Below are positions 1 through 9,165 of a stretch of DNA of 64,000 nucleotides, in pieces; positions within the stretch are counted from its first letter, which is position 1; each line of letters opens with the position of its first letter. The stretch is taken from the NCBI RefSeq assembly GCF_030766935.1, contig NZ_JASERL010000001.1, forward strand, positions 1,233,012-1,297,011, read 5' to 3'. This DNA comes from Streptomyces sp. KL109B (GTDB lineage: Bacteria; Actinomycetota; Actinomycetes; Streptomycetales; Streptomycetaceae). The notes beneath the pieces are model-generated. The model was not told the DNA's origin. It saw only the letters and a list, made by a program, of their open reading frames with translations, and did not search any database. The position numbers were made by a program, and so were the translations under genes.

Positions 1-2319
1 GGCGAGCGCCCGGAGCGGCCCGCCAAGTACGACGCCACCGAACGCGCGGCGCTCGCCCGCGCCGCACGCCCGCCGCTGCCACCGGGCCCCGCACAGCCCC
101 AACTCCCGCTCCTGGAACGGCAGGAGGAGCGCGAGCGGCTCGTACGCCTCCTCGCGCGCGGGCGCTCCGTCCGGCTCACCGGGCCCTCGGGCTCCGGGCG
201 CACGGCGCTGCTCGACCAGGTCACCGAGGACTGCGCCGACATCGCGCCCGACGGCGTCGTCCGGCTCTGCGGCCACCGGCGCTCCGTCGAAGACCTGCTG
301 TACGACCTGTTCGCCGCGGTCCACAGCGCGCCGCTGCACCGCCCCGACCGGGCGCTGCTGCTCGAACTCGTCCACGAGATCGGCGCCGTCGTCGTCCTCG
401 ACGACCTCGAATTCGGCGGCGCCGCGCTCGACGAACTCCTCGAAGCGACGCCCGAGTGCGCCTTCCTGCTGGCCGCCACGCCCGACGTACCGGCGCCGTC
501 CCCGGACTCGCACGTCGAGGAGGTCTTCCTCGCCGGACTCGGCCGCGTCGGCGGACAGGAACTCCTGGAGCGTGCCGTCGGCCGGGTGCTCACCGACGAG
601 GAGGCGCAGTGGGCCGCCGACCTCTGGTTCGAGTCCGAGGGCCTGCCGCTGCGCTTCGTCCAGGCCGGCGCCCTGCTGCGGCAGCGCGACCGACTGAGCG
701 CCGGCGCGGGGGAGTTCGACGCGTTCGGCTCGTACGAGGGTCCGGGCGCGGCCCCCGTCGACGCCCCCTTCGACGCACCTTTCGGCGCGCCCGCCGACGC
801 CGCTTTCGGCGCACCCGCAGACGCCGCCTTCGACGCGCCTTTCGACGCCGCAGACGGGCACAGCGTGCCGCTGCCCGCGCTCGCCGAGGCCGCCGCGCCC
901 GCCGCGCTGCTCGCCTCCCGGCTCAGCGGCTCGGCCCGCGCCACCCTTGAGTTCGCGGTCGCGCTCGGCGGCGAGATCCCGCACCAGGCGCATCTGCCGG
1001 CCCTCATCGGGGACACCCACGCCGACGCCGCCCTCGCCGAACTCGTCTCCTGCGGCCTCGTCACGCCCGTCGGCGCCCGCTACCGCCTCGCGGCCGGGGT
1101 GCGCCAGCAGTTGGAGACCGCGGGCTACGGCACCGACAGCGCCGCGCGCGGGCGCACCGCCGCCCGGCACTACGCCTGGTGGGCCGCGCACCCGTCCGTC
1201 GGGCCCGAGCGGACGGCCGCCGAATCCGACGCCCTGCTCGCCGCGCTCTCGGCGACCACCGACCCCGACGGCTCCGTGGAACTGGCCCGCGCCGCCGCGC
1301 CGGCCTTCGCCGCCGGGCTCGCCTGGAGCGCGTGGGAGCGCGCCCTCGGGGCCGGCGTCGAAGCGGCGCGCACCACGGGGCAGGTGTCCGAAGAGGCGTA
1401 CTTCCACCACGAGTCGGGCGTCCTCGCGCTCCTCGGCGGGCAGCTGGACCGGGCCCGCGTCGAGCTGGAGTCCGCCCTCGCGCTGCGCGGCGCCGCCGCG
1501 GACAAGCGCGGCACGATCGCCGCGCGCCGGGCCCTCGCCCTGGTCGCCGACCGCTCGGGCGGCGCGGCGGCGGGGGAGGAGATCCCCGAGGCGATGTACG
1601 AGGAGTCGGCCTCGCCCCCCGGCGGCGTCCCGTCCTACGCCCAACTGCCCCAAGAGGCGGACGACCCCGAGACCCTGGTGACCCGCCAGGCCGCCCCAAC
1701 ACCCACTCCACCCGCCCCGACCGTCGTCGGCGGCGCCAAGGCACCCTCCCGCAAATCGGTGGTCAGCGGGGCCCGCCGCAACATGGTGGCGGCCGGCGCG
1801 GGCGCGCTGCTCGCGGCGGTGCTCGGCACGGTCGTCACGCTCGGCGCCACGTCGGGCAACGACGACCCGCCGTCGAACAAGGTCGACACGAATCCGTCGG
1901 CGACGGCGGGGGAGAACGGCGGGGAACTCGGCGCGGACGAGGCGAACAAGGGTGTCGGCGGAGGAGGCGGAGGCGACGCCTCGACCTCGGCACCGGCGGG
2001 CCCCGACGGCATCCCGAACACCTCGGACGACCCGACCCCGTCCTCCGGCGCCACCGACGAGCCCTCCGACTCCCCGAGCGGCTCCAAGACCCCGGCCGAC
2101 CCGTCGAAGCCCCCGACCAAGTCCCCGTCGAAATCCCCGTCGAAGCCCCCACCCACAACCCCGTCGAAGCCGCCCCCCACAACGACCACCCCGACACCAA
2201 CACCAACACCGACGCCGACGAAGCCCACGGAGACGGCAACGACCCCGACTACCCCGAACACCTCGGACACGGCAAGCGGCCCGATCACCCAGACACCGAC
2301 GACGACATCAACCATCTGA
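1..2319 (+). CDS. P-loop NTPase-like membrane protein, 5' end outside window (partial)
   Basis: The frame is open at the left edge, so the start lies upstream and about 772 C-terminal residues are visible. A Walker A motif (TGPSGSGRTALL) lies near visible residue 60 and a Walker B-like stretch (VVVLDDLEF) near residue 130. Codons at about 757-855 encode a short tandem repeat of DAPF and GAPAD units that looks like a spacer. One hydrophobic segment (about 1780-1850) is followed by a long Gly/Ser/Thr/Pro tail up to the stop, which suggests a membrane anchor with an extracytoplasmic low-complexity tail. Nucleotide binding is inferred from motifs only; no pathway can be assigned. Confidence 0.8.
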   Translation, partial: GERPERPAKYDATERAALARAARPPLPPGPAQPQLPLLERQEERERLVRLLARGRSVRLTGPSGSGRTALLDQVTEDCADIAPDGVVRLCGHRRSVEDLLYDLFAAVHSAPLHRPDRALLLELVHEIGAVVVLDDLEFGGAALDELLEATPECAFLLAATPDVPAPSPDSHVEEVFLAGLGRVGGQELLERAVGRVLTDEEAQWAADLWFESEGLPLRFVQAGALLRQRDRLSAGAGEFDAFGSYEGPGAAPVDAPFDAPFGAPADAAFGAPADAAFDAPFDAADGHSVPLPALAEAAAPAALLASRLSGSARATLEFAVALGGEIPHQAHLPALIGDTHADAALAELVSCGLVTPVGARYRLAAGVRQQLETAGYGTDSAARGRTAARHYAWWAAHPSVGPERTAAESDALLAALSATTDPDGSVELARAAAPAFAAGLAWSAWERALGAGVEAARTTGQVSEEAYFHHESGVLALLGGQLDRARVELESALALRGAAADKRGTIAARRALALVADRSGGAAAGEEIPEAMYEESASPPGGVPSYAQLPQEADDPETLVTRQAAPTPTPPAPTVVGGAKAPSRKSVVSGARRNMVAAGAGALLAAVLGTVVTLGATSGNDDPPSNKVDTNPSATAGENGGELGADEANKGVGGGGGGDASTSAPAGPDGIPNTSDDPTPSSGATDEPSDSPSGSKTPADPSKPPTKSPSKSPSKPPPTTPSKPPPTTTTPTPTPTPTPTKPTETATTPTTPNTSDTASGPITQTPTTTSTI

Positions 2320-2332
2320 CCACCGACACCAT

Positions 2333-2440
2333 TCAAGCCCCGCCGACGCTTGAGGCGCGGAGCCCCGTGACGTCAACCCCGGTTCGGCATGATCAAGCCC
2401 CGCCGGCGCTTGAGGCGCGGGGCCCGGGGCAGAGCCCCGC
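2333..2440. repeat. Dispersed palindromic repeat, two copies (one shortened, one full)
   Basis: Two direct copies of a GC-rich unit beginning TCAAGCCCCGCCG, then GCTTGAGGCGCGG. The second copy (2392-2440) is complete and ends with a GGGGC/GCCCC hairpin; the first (2333-2367) lacks the internal GGGCCCGGGGCA part. The unit folds as two adjacent hairpins. It separates the end of the P-loop gene from the end of nucS, so a terminator role for convergent genes is plausible. The same family recurs near 10.3, 20.1, 30.3, 54.2 and 60.2 kb. Confidence 0.85.
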
Positions 2441-2476
2441 GACGTCAACCACGGCCCCGCGCAACAACAACCCGGC

Positions 2477-3148
2477 TCAGAACAGCCGCAGCTTGTCGTC
2501 CTCGATCCCACGAAGCGCGTCATAGTCCAGCACGGCGCAACCGATCCCCCGGTCCGTCGCCAGCACCCTCGCCTGCGGCTTGATCTCCTGCGCCGCGAAG
2601 ATCCCCTTCACCGGCGCAAGATGCGGATCCCGGTTCAACAGCTCCAGATACCGCGTGAGTTGCTCGACCCCGTCGATCTCCCCCCGCCGCTTGATCTCGA
2701 CGGCCACGGTCTGCCCGTCCGCGTCCCGGCACAGAATGTCGACCGGCCCGATCGCCGTCATGTACTCGCGGCGAATCAGCGTGTAGCCCTCGCCGAGCGT
2801 GTCGATCCGATCCGCGAGCAGCTCCTGGAGGTGCGCCTCGACGCCGTCCTTGATGAGCCCGGGGTCCACCCCGAGCTCGTGCGAGGAGTCGTGGAGGATC
2901 TCCTCCATCGTGATGATGAGCTTCTCGCCCGCCTTGTTGATGACGGTCCACTTGCCCTCGTCCTCACCGCTGCCCTCCTTCAAGGTGCACGGCGGCGACA
3001 TCCAGTTGAGGGGCTTGTAGGCACGGTCGTCCGCGTGGATCGAGACGCTGCCGTCCGCCTTCACGAGGATGAGGCGGGGTGCCGACGGAAGATGGGCGGT
3101 GAGCCGGCCCGCGTAGTCCACGGAGCAACGGGCGATGACGAGACGCAT
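2477..3148 (-). CDS. nucS: Endonuclease NucS (mismatch-specific, non-canonical mismatch repair)
   Basis: A 223-residue protein, the usual length for actinobacterial NucS/EndoMS. These enzymes cut both strands at mismatches and replace MutS/MutL in actinobacteria. The N-terminal half ([16 protein letters not shown]) matches the DNA-binding and dimer domain. The C-terminal half has the RecB-like nuclease motifs GPVDILCRD and [17 protein letters not shown], with the acidic and lysine residues expected for metal-dependent cleavage. The protein ends in DDKLRLF, the kind of tail that binds the beta sliding clamp in this family. The frame extends upstream of the chosen ATG, but that extension has no conservation I recognise. 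Confidence 0.95.
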   Translation of the reverse strand: MRLVIARCSVDYAGRLTAHLPSAPRLILVKADGSVSIHADDRAYKPLNWMSPPCTLKEGSGEDEGKWTVINKAGEKLIITMEEILHDSSHELGVDPGLIKDGVEAHLQELLADRIDTLGEGYTLIRREYMTAIGPVDILCRDADGQTVAVEIKRRGEIDGVEQLTRYLELLNRDPHLAPVKGIFAAQEIKPQARVLATDRGIGCAVLDYDALRGIEDDKLRLF

Positions 3149-3420
3149 GGTCGGCAACGCTACTCGACGCACACTGGTCGACGCACTTCGCCCTAATAAC
3201 CACGCGTAAGCATCCGTAAGCACGCTAAGCACGCGTTCGCCATTGGCCGGTTGTGTACGAAGCGATGCCCCTACGCCCTGTTGCCGTCCGGACACGTTCC
3301 CTACCGTAGAAGACAGGAGGTCGCGGCGCGTGCACGCTGCGTGTTCCAACGGCCGTGCGTGCCGGGGACTTCTGCCCTGTCCGTCAGCCCCCGCTCCCCG
3401 GGGGTGCGAGAGGAGAACTC

Positions 3421-3813
3421 ATGTCGCTCGACGTCTCACCGGCACTGTTGGATCAGGCCGAGCGAGGCGAGGTCGACGAAAAGGACTTCGTCGACTGCGT
3501 CCGGACCTCCCTGCCTTACGCGTGGGAGATGATCAGCTCCCTGGTGGCCCAGCTGAAGGTCGACGGCGGAGAGTTCGCCGACAACCAGACGCCGCCCCCG
3601 GACGAGCAGGCACGCGGACAGCTTCTGCGTGCGCTCGCGAGTGACGCGATACGGGGCGCGCTGCAGCGGCACTTCGGTGTCCGCCTCGCGTTCCAGAACT
3701 GCCACCGGGTCGCGGTGTTCCCGCAGGACCCGTCGGTGGACGAGACGCTCGCCCGCTTCACCTCGGCCCGCAATCAGCTGCTCAACCAGTCACCGGAACT
3801 GCGTGACTGCTGA
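3421..3813 (+). CDS. SCO5389-family conserved protein
   Basis: A 130-residue, acidic, probably cytoplasmic protein starting MSLDVSPALLDQAERGEVDE; it matches the small actinomycete family known as SCO5389. A strong GAGAGGAG ribosome binding site sits a few bases before the ATG. It has no signal peptide, membrane segment or catalytic motif I can recognise. It is divergent from nucS, with about 270 bases between the two starts, and convergent with the flavin oxidoreductase gene. No function is known to me. Confidence 0.85.
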   Translation: MSLDVSPALLDQAERGEVDEKDFVDCVRTSLPYAWEMISSLVAQLKVDGGEFADNQTPPPDEQARGQLLRALASDAIRGALQRHFGVRLAFQNCHRVAVFPQDPSVDETLARFTSARNQLLNQSPELRDC

Positions 3814-3844
3814 TGGCTGAGGACTGAGGGCGTAACAGCCTTCT

Positions 3845-3891
3845 GCCTGCCGTCCCGTATGCGGGAGGTGCATCTATACGGGTCGGCAGGC
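3845..3891. terminator. Bidirectional hairpin between convergent genes
   Basis: The left arm GCCTGCCGTCCCGTAT pairs with the right arm ATACGGGTCGGCAGGC, giving a 16-position stem with one T-T mismatch and a 15-base loop. It lies between the stop of the SCO5389-family gene (3813) and the stop of the oxidoreductase gene (3915). There is no clear T tract, as is common for Streptomyces terminators. Confidence 0.7.
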
Positions 3892-3914
3892 GCCGAGGTG
3901 AAGTGCCCGAGGGG

Positions 3915-4949
3915 TCAGTCGAGTTGGGGAAGGACCTCGGCTCCGAGCCGTCGTACGTTCTCCTCCGTCGCCGTGAGATCCCCCGAGCCCTCGACGAGCA
4001 GCGCGAACCGCGTGATCCCGGTCCGCTCCGAGGTGGCCGCGAGCCGGTCCGCGCACAGCTGCGGGCTGCCGACCGGGTGCAGGGAGCACAGCAGCTCCGT
4101 GTACGCGTGCGGGTCGCGCATCGCCCGTGCCCTGCCGTCGACCGTCACATGGGCGTCAAGCCCCTGCTTCAGCCAGCCCGGCATCGCCTTCAGGAGTGTC
4201 TCCCCGGCCTCCGACTCGCTGTCACCGATCTGGGCGACACCGGCGGACACGTGCGGGGCCGCGAGGATCTCCTCGCCGGAGCGCCCGGCCTCGCGCGCGC
4301 AGCGCCGCCACAGGCCGACCATCTCGGCCTTCTCCTCGTCCCCGATGTGCATGCCGAGCAGCATCGGAAGGCCCCGCTCGGCGGCGAGCCGCACCGTCTT
4401 CGGCGACGTACAGGCGACGACGACTTCCGGCCCTTCGCCGCCGGCCCCGCCGATCGCCTCGGCCGGGCGCGGCACCACCGGCACCTCGCGGAAGGCGAAG
4501 CGCTCGCCCGCACCCCCGACCTGCTCCTCCCGCAGCCACCGAAGGAGCAGGTCCAGCGATTCCGGGAACCCCTTCTCGTACGCCTCGACGCCCGACCCGA
4601 AGACCTCCAGGTCCACCCAGGGCCCGCCGCGGCCGACGCCCAGCGAGAACCGGCCGCCGGACGTGACGTGCAGCAACGCCGCCTGCTCGCCGAGGGCGAC
4701 GGGGTGCGCGGTCGGCAGCACGCTCACCGCCGTGCCGACCCGCAGCGTGTTCGTGCGGCCGAGCAGCAGCGCGGCCAGCGTGACGGCCGACGGGCACGTC
4801 CCGTACGGCACGAAGTGGTGTTCGGCGAGCCACACCGAGTCGAGCCCCGCCTCTTCGGCGACCTCGGCGGATCGCACCGCGCGGTGCAGTGCCTCCCCCT
4901 GCCCCTGACCCGGAAACTGAGCGGCCAAAACAAACGTTCCTACGCGCAT
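3915..4949 (-). CDS. LLM-class flavin-dependent oxidoreductase
   Basis: A 344-residue luciferase-like (LLM) oxidoreductase. The N-terminus MRVGTFVLAAQFPGQGQGEA, followed by AEEAGLDSVWLAEHHF and later TSGGRFSLGVGRG, shows the TIM-barrel signature of F420- or FMN-dependent monooxygenases and dehydrogenases. The ATG at 4949 has an AGGAG site about seven bases upstream; the frame runs further upstream but the extension is low in coding character. It stands alone between convergent and divergent neighbours, so its substrate cannot be inferred. Whether the cofactor is F420 or FMN cannot be read from the sequence with confidence. Confidence 0.9.
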   Translation of the reverse strand: MRVGTFVLAAQFPGQGQGEALHRAVRSAEVAEEAGLDSVWLAEHHFVPYGTCPSAVTLAALLLGRTNTLRVGTAVSVLPTAHPVALGEQAALLHVTSGGRFSLGVGRGGPWVDLEVFGSGVEAYEKGFPESLDLLLRWLREEQVGGAGERFAFREVPVVPRPAEAIGGAGGEGPEVVVACTSPKTVRLAAERGLPMLLGMHIGDEEKAEMVGLWRRCAREAGRSGEEILAAPHVSAGVAQIGDSESEAGETLLKAMPGWLKQGLDAHVTVDGRARAMRDPHAYTELLCSLHPVGSPQLCADRLAATSERTGITRFALLVEGSGDLTATEENVRRLGAEVLPQLD

Positions 4950-5160
4950 CGCACTCCTGCCTTCCCTGGCGCCGGCGCGGGCACTCCCCCTGAAGGCAAT
5001 AACGTGTGGCAAGTGCCAAAGACACGGCCTCGCAAGAAGATTGGCGGATTTTCCGGCTGCCGTTGACGGCGGACCGGCCGGACGGCTTTCGGGTGCCCCC
5101 GGCCCTTCGGCGTAGGCTGGACACGATCTCCCGCTCCGTTCAGACATCCCGAGGTGAGAC

Positions 5161-5502
5161 GTGTCTCCGCGCCGCAACCGCCCCAAGGCAGGCGGAACGT
5201 CCAGCAGCAGCGAGTCCACCGGGAGCGAGGGCGGCGCAAGGCGCTACGGCGGGTTCCAGTTCACGGAGAGCTGGCAGGGCGAGCAGTGGAGCGTGCGCCA
5301 TGTGGCGGGCGCGAGCGCGGTCGGCAAGACGTACCGCTGCCCCGGCTGCGACCAGCAGATCTCCTCCGGGGTCGCACATGTGGTGGCCTGGCCGGAGTAC
5401 GGGGGAGTGGACGACCGGCGGCACTGGCACAAGGCGTGCTGGAACGCGAAGGACCGCCGCACCACGAAGGTGCAGCGGTCCAAGAACGCGCCGCGCTACT
5501 GA
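5161..5502 (+). CDS. Small conserved actinomycete protein with Cys/His zinc-ribbon-like pattern
   Basis: A 113-residue basic protein starting at GTG with GAGGTGAG just upstream. A disordered Ser/Gly-rich N-terminus leads to a compact region with CPGCDQQI, then GVAHVV and HWHKACW, a CxxC...H...HxxxC pattern that could bind zinc. Homologues in Streptomyces are often labelled ATP/GTP-binding protein, but I see no P-loop here. It lies just upstream of, and convergent with, the ABC-2 permease gene. Its function is unknown. Confidence 0.8.
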   Translation: MSPRRNRPKAGGTSSSSESTGSEGGARRYGGFQFTESWQGEQWSVRHVAGASAVGKTYRCPGCDQQISSGVAHVVAWPEYGGVDDRRHWHKACWNAKDRRTTKVQRSKNAPRY

Positions 5503-5511
5503 ACTTCCGCC

Positions 5512-5560
5512 AGTACGCCTGAGTGCGCCTGACTACGCCCGAAGGCGCCCGAATACGCCT
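5512..5560. repeat. Degenerate 10-bp tandem repeat
   Basis: Five imperfect copies of a decamer related to GTACGCCTGA (GTGCGCCTGA, CTACGCCCGA, AGGCGCCCGA, ATACGCCTAC) fill the gap between two convergent stop codons. The period is about one helical turn. The role is unknown; slippage of a terminator-region sequence is the simplest explanation. Confidence 0.6.
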
Positions 5561-6425
5561 ACACGTCGCGGTTGTTGAGGGACACGAACGCCCCGCCGAG
5601 CACCACCGCCGTGATCACCGCCATGATCCACAGCGGGTCCCAGCCGGTCGGCCCCGAGCCCCCGGTCACCGAGTTGTCGTAGAGCACGGCGAGCTGGCTG
5701 GGGATCGAGTACTCGAACAGGGCCTGCTGCAGGTCCTTGAGCGACTCCGCGAACATGAACATCGCCAGGACGAGCGGCAGCAGTACGACGCCGACCATGA
5801 TGGTGATCGCGCCCGCCGAGTGCCGTACGAGCGTGCCGACGGCGAGACCGAGCAGGCCGAGCAGCGCGACGAACAGGCCGACGCCGAACGTCGCCTTCGC
5901 CCACGTGCCGCCGTCCGGCGAGTCCACGCCCACGATCCCCACCTGGAGCGCGCCGACGAGCGCCGCGAACACCGTGGTCAGCACCGCGACGAGGACGAAG
6001 AAGACGATCGCCTTGGCGGCGAGCACCCGGCTCCGGCTCGAGCAGGCCGTCATCGTCGTACGGATCATGCCGGTGCCGTACTCGGAGGCGATGGTCAGGA
6101 CGCCGAGGGTCAGCACGCAGATGGTGCCGAGCAGGGTGCCGAAGAAGCCGAGGCCGAGGACCTGGTTGCCGCTCGGCGTCGGCCCGTTGTCGGAGGCGAC
6201 CACGGCGGCCGACGCCAGGCCGATGCCGACCATGAGCACGATCATCACGCCCAGCGTCCACATCGTGGAGCGCACGGAACGGATCTTCGTCCACTCCGAG
6301 GTGAGCGCGTCCCCGAGGTGCGCCCTGCGGATCGGGATGGGCGAGGCGTACCCGGGCCCGGCGCCGGGGACGGGCGCCACCAGGGGCTGCTGCGGGGCGG
6401 CGTGGGGCGGAGGCGGCGTGCTCAT
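5559..6425 (-). CDS. ABC-2 type transporter permease
   Basis: A 288-residue integral membrane protein. A Pro/Ala-rich cytoplasmic N-terminus (about 45 residues) precedes SEWTKIRSVRSTMWTLG, the typical entry of ABC-2 permeases, then about six hydrophobic segments, with IASEYGTGMIRTTM in the first cytoplasmic loop. The ATG overlaps the TGA of the upstream ATPase gene (ATGA), so the two are translationally coupled and form one exporter. The substrate is unknown; such pairs often export peptides, lipids or antibiotics. It is a paralogue of the permease at 8394-9164. Confidence 0.92.
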   Translation of the reverse strand: MSTPPPPHAAPQQPLVAPVPGAGPGYASPIPIRRAHLGDALTSEWTKIRSVRSTMWTLGVMIVLMVGIGLASAAVVASDNGPTPSGNQVLGLGFFGTLLGTICVLTLGVLTIASEYGTGMIRTTMTACSSRSRVLAAKAIVFFVLVAVLTTVFAALVGALQVGIVGVDSPDGGTWAKATFGVGLFVALLGLLGLAVGTLVRHSAGAITIMVGVVLLPLVLAMFMFAESLKDLQQALFEYSIPSQLAVLYDNSVTGGSGPTGWDPLWIMAVITAVVLGGAFVSLNNRDV

Positions 6426-7555
6426 CGGGCGTCCTTGTCCATCGTCGGGGCGGCGGCAGGCGGGGCCGCGGGCGGCTGCGGGGCGGCCGCGTACGGGTTC
6501 TGCTCCATGGGCGGCTGCGGCTGGGCCTGGGGCGGCGGCGGGGCGTACCAGCCGGGCTGGCCCTGGCCCGGCACCGGCATCTGCTGCGGCGGCATCATGC
6601 CGGGCGGCAGCGGTTCGTGAAGGCCCGCGCGCTGGTCGGTGGTCGAGCGGTAGTCGACGGCGCCCTGCGTCATCCGCATGTACGCCTCTTCCAGCGAGGC
6701 CTGGTGCGGCGACAGCTCCCACAGCCGGACGTCCGCGCCGTGCGCCAGATCGCTGATGCGCGGCAGCGGCAGGCCCGTGACCCGGAGCCCGCCGTCCTGC
6801 TCGGGCAGCACCTGGCCGCCCGCCTCGGTCAGCGCCGCCGTCAGCTTCTCGCGCTGCTGCGGCTCGCTGTCGGGCGTACGGACCCGGGCGAAGCCCGCCG
6901 AGTTGTGCGCGATGAAGTCCCGCACGCTCATGTCGGCGAGCAGCTGCCCGCGCCCGATCACGATCAAGTGCTCGGCGGTCAGCGCCATCTCGCTCATCAG
7001 GTGCGAGGAGACGAAGACCGTGCGCCCCTCGGAGGCGAGCGTCTTCATCAGGTTCCTGACCCAGAGGATGCCCTCGGGGTCGAGCCCGTTCACCGGCTCG
7101 TCGAAGAGCAGCACCTGCGGGTCGCCGAGGAGCGCGGCGGCGATGCCGAGCCGCTGCCCCATGCCGAGCGAGAACCCCTTGGAACGCCGCTTCGCCACTT
7201 CCTGGAGCCCGACGACGCCGAGCACCTCGTCGACCCGGCGGGCCGGGATGCCGGAGAGCTGGGCCAGGCTCAGCAGATGGCTGCGGGCGGTCCTGCCGCC
7301 GTGCACGGCCTTCGCGTCGAGCAGCGCGCCGACCTGCCGCGGAGCGTTCGGGATCTTGTTGTACGGGTAGCCGCCGATGGTCACATGTCCCGAGGTCGGC
7401 TGGTCGAGGCCGAGGATCATGCGCATGGTCGTCGACTTGCCCGACCCGTTGGGCCCGAGGAAGCCGGTCACGGTTCCCGGCCGTACCTGGAAGGAAAGGT
7501 TGTACACGGCTGTCTTCGCGCCGTAGCGCTTCGTCAGGCCGACTGCCTCGATCAT
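6422..7555 (-). CDS. ABC transporter ATP-binding protein with proline-rich tail
   Basis: A 377-residue ATPase of the ABC-2/DrrA type. Walker A is GPNGSGKST near residue 40, the signature is FSLGMGQR, and Walker B is VLLFDEPVNGLDPEG, followed by the H-loop SSHLMSE. After the nucleotide-binding domain and a DrrA-like C-terminal domain, the last 70 or so residues are Pro/Gln/Met-rich (PPGMMPPQQ, PPPPQAQPQ), an unusual disordered extension. The start MIEAVGLTKRYG is chosen over an upstream frame extension because homologues begin there. It is coupled to the permease by ATGA and is a close paralogue of 9166-10167. Confidence 0.93.
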   Translation of the reverse strand: MIEAVGLTKRYGAKTAVYNLSFQVRPGTVTGFLGPNGSGKSTTMRMILGLDQPTSGHVTIGGYPYNKIPNAPRQVGALLDAKAVHGGRTARSHLLSLAQLSGIPARRVDEVLGVVGLQEVAKRRSKGFSLGMGQRLGIAAALLGDPQVLLFDEPVNGLDPEGILWVRNLMKTLASEGRTVFVSSHLMSEMALTAEHLIVIGRGQLLADMSVRDFIAHNSAGFARVRTPDSEPQQREKLTAALTEAGGQVLPEQDGGLRVTGLPLPRISDLAHGADVRLWELSPHQASLEEAYMRMTQGAVDYRSTTDQRAGLHEPLPPGMMPPQQMPVPGQGQPGWYAPPPPQAQPQPPMEQNPYAAAPQPPAAPPAAAPTMDKDAR

Positions 7556-7668
7556 TCTCCGCACCCATCGGAAGGTTCTGAGAGCTTCAGGACGTCGGGG
7601 CACACGCCCCCGTAAGGGTTAGGAGGGTATACGCGCGCTGACGGTTCCGGCCAAGAGTGAGCAAAGCG

Positions 7669-8382
7669 TCAGACGGGGCCGGAGGGGACGGTTCCGGCGG
7701 TGCGCAGGATCCGGGTGCCCTCCTCGCGTACGGAAGGGGACGCGGCGGCGCGCCGCACCCAGTCGTCGGGGGTGGGCCCGAGCAGCGCGGTGAGCTCGGC
7801 CGATGCCGCCATGAGCGCGCTCAGCAGCCCCGCCTGGTCGCCGCCGCCGGGGCGCGGGGCACCGGTGTCCGGGTCGACGAGGACGCCGTACTCACCCACG
7901 TACATCTGGAGTCCGGGGACGGGGGAGTCCGGGACCGTGACCCTGCGGTAGTTCGGCAGCTCGGTGGCGTCGACGGCCTTCAGCTGGGCGGTGTCGAGCC
8001 AGGAGACGACGAGGCGGCGCTCGGCGCCCGGGTCCGGGTAGGGGGCGGCGGCCACGTACCCGTTGCGCCCGATGTGCGCGGAGCAGCCGACGCCGATGCC
8101 GCGCGTGCGCACCGGCACCATCGGCACGGCGACGTCGAGCCCGAGCCGGTGCAGCTTGTACGCGACCTGGGCGGGGGAGGCGTTGGAGCCGACGGCCAGC
8201 ACGGGGGTGCGGTCCGCGGACCAGCGGGGCAGCTCGTGTTCGGGGTCCAGGTCGAGGAGCCGGTCGCCGAGGAGGAGGGCGGGAGCGGTGACCGGGCGGC
8301 CGGGGTAGCTGAGCGGGGTGAGGGCGGGGACGGTGTCGTAGCCGAGGGCGGTGAGGGTGCGGGTGGGGTCGCTTGGCGCCAT
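7669..8382 (-). CDS. Conserved hypothetical protein between two ABC modules
   Basis: A 237-residue protein with no signal peptide or membrane segment. The stretch TPVLAVGSNASPAQVAYKL resembles the glycine-rich turn of gamma-glutamylcyclotransferase-like folds (YGSN type), but the resemblance is short and I would not name it an enzyme on that basis. The ATG at 8382 follows directly after the stop of the second ABC-2 permease (8394), so it is probably co-transcribed with that module. The frame continues upstream into the permease, but that part is a shadow. Confidence 0.8.
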   Translation of the reverse strand: MAPSDPTRTLTALGYDTVPALTPLSYPGRPVTAPALLLGDRLLDLDPEHELPRWSADRTPVLAVGSNASPAQVAYKLHRLGLDVAVPMVPVRTRGIGVGCSAHIGRNGYVAAAPYPDPGAERRLVVSWLDTAQLKAVDATELPNYRRVTVPDSPVPGLQMYVGEYGVLVDPDTGAPRPGGGDQAGLLSALMAASAELTALLGPTPDDWVRRAAASPSVREEGTRILRTAGTVPSGPV

Positions 8383-8393
8383 GGCGCCGTACG

Positions 8394-9164
8394 TTACGCG
8401 TCCCGCTTCTTCAGGAGTACGTAGCCGATGATCAGTGCCACGGCCACCCACACCAGCAGGATCGCGAGCCCGCCCATCGGACCGTACGGCGCGTCGTCGT
8501 CCGGCGGGGTCACCACCTGCATGACCTTGAGGCCGGCCTGGTCGGGGAAGTACTGGGCGATCTTCTTCGTCGCGGAGACGGAGCCGAGGATCGGCGAGAC
8601 CAGGAAGAAGAACGGCATCAGGATGCCGAGCGAGAGCATCGGGGAGCGGAGCATCGACGCGACGCCCATCGAGAACATCGCCATGAGCGTCATGTAGACG
8701 GCGGCGCCGAGCACCGCGCGCAGCACGTTCGGGGCGCCGAGGTCCGTGCTGTGGTCGCCGAGCATCAGCTGGCCGAGGTAGAACGACGCGAAGCTGGTGA
8801 TCAGCGCGATGACGAGGGCGAGCAGCGTGGCGACGGCGACCTTCGAGAACAGGAACGTGCCGCGCTGCGGGACCGCCGCGAGCGAGGTGCGGATCATGCC
8901 CGTGCTGTACTCGCCGGCCACCACGAGAACGCCGAAGACCACCATCGCGAGCTGGCCGAGGGAGAGGCCGGAGAAGGAGATGAAGGTCGGGTCGAAGGTC
9001 AGCTGGTTCTTGGCGGACATGTTGTCGAAGTCGCTGTTGGTGAGCGCGCTGATCAGCATGCCGAGGCCGACCGAGACGATGACGGCGAAGCCGAGGGTGA
9101 AGGCCGTCGAGTTCACCGATTTGATCTTGGTCCACTCGGAGCGGAGGACCTGGGCCGCGGCCAT
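8394..9164 (-). CDS. ABC-2 type transporter permease
   Basis: A 256-residue membrane protein with about six transmembrane segments. It starts MAAAQVLRSEWTKIKSVNST and carries VVAGEYSTGMIRTSL in the first cytoplasmic loop, the same layout as the permease at 5559-6425 but without its Pro-rich N-terminus. It follows the ATPase stop by one base, so the two form one exporter. The protein ends in a basic LLKKRDA tail. Substrate unknown. Confidence 0.92.
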   Translation of the reverse strand: MAAAQVLRSEWTKIKSVNSTAFTLGFAVIVSVGLGMLISALTNSDFDNMSAKNQLTFDPTFISFSGLSLGQLAMVVFGVLVVAGEYSTGMIRTSLAAVPQRGTFLFSKVAVATLLALVIALITSFASFYLGQLMLGDHSTDLGAPNVLRAVLGAAVYMTLMAMFSMGVASMLRSPMLSLGILMPFFFLVSPILGSVSATKKIAQYFPDQAGLKVMQVVTPPDDDAPYGPMGGLAILLVWVAVALIIGYVLLKKRDA

Positions 9165-9165
9165 C

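Noticed and set aside
456..2525. Alternative long frames over the partial P-loop gene (456-950, 947-1681, 1179-2525, 1635-2336 minus)
   Set aside because: Arg/Pro/Gly-rich translations without motifs; the frame with Walker motifs and third-position GC bias is the real one.
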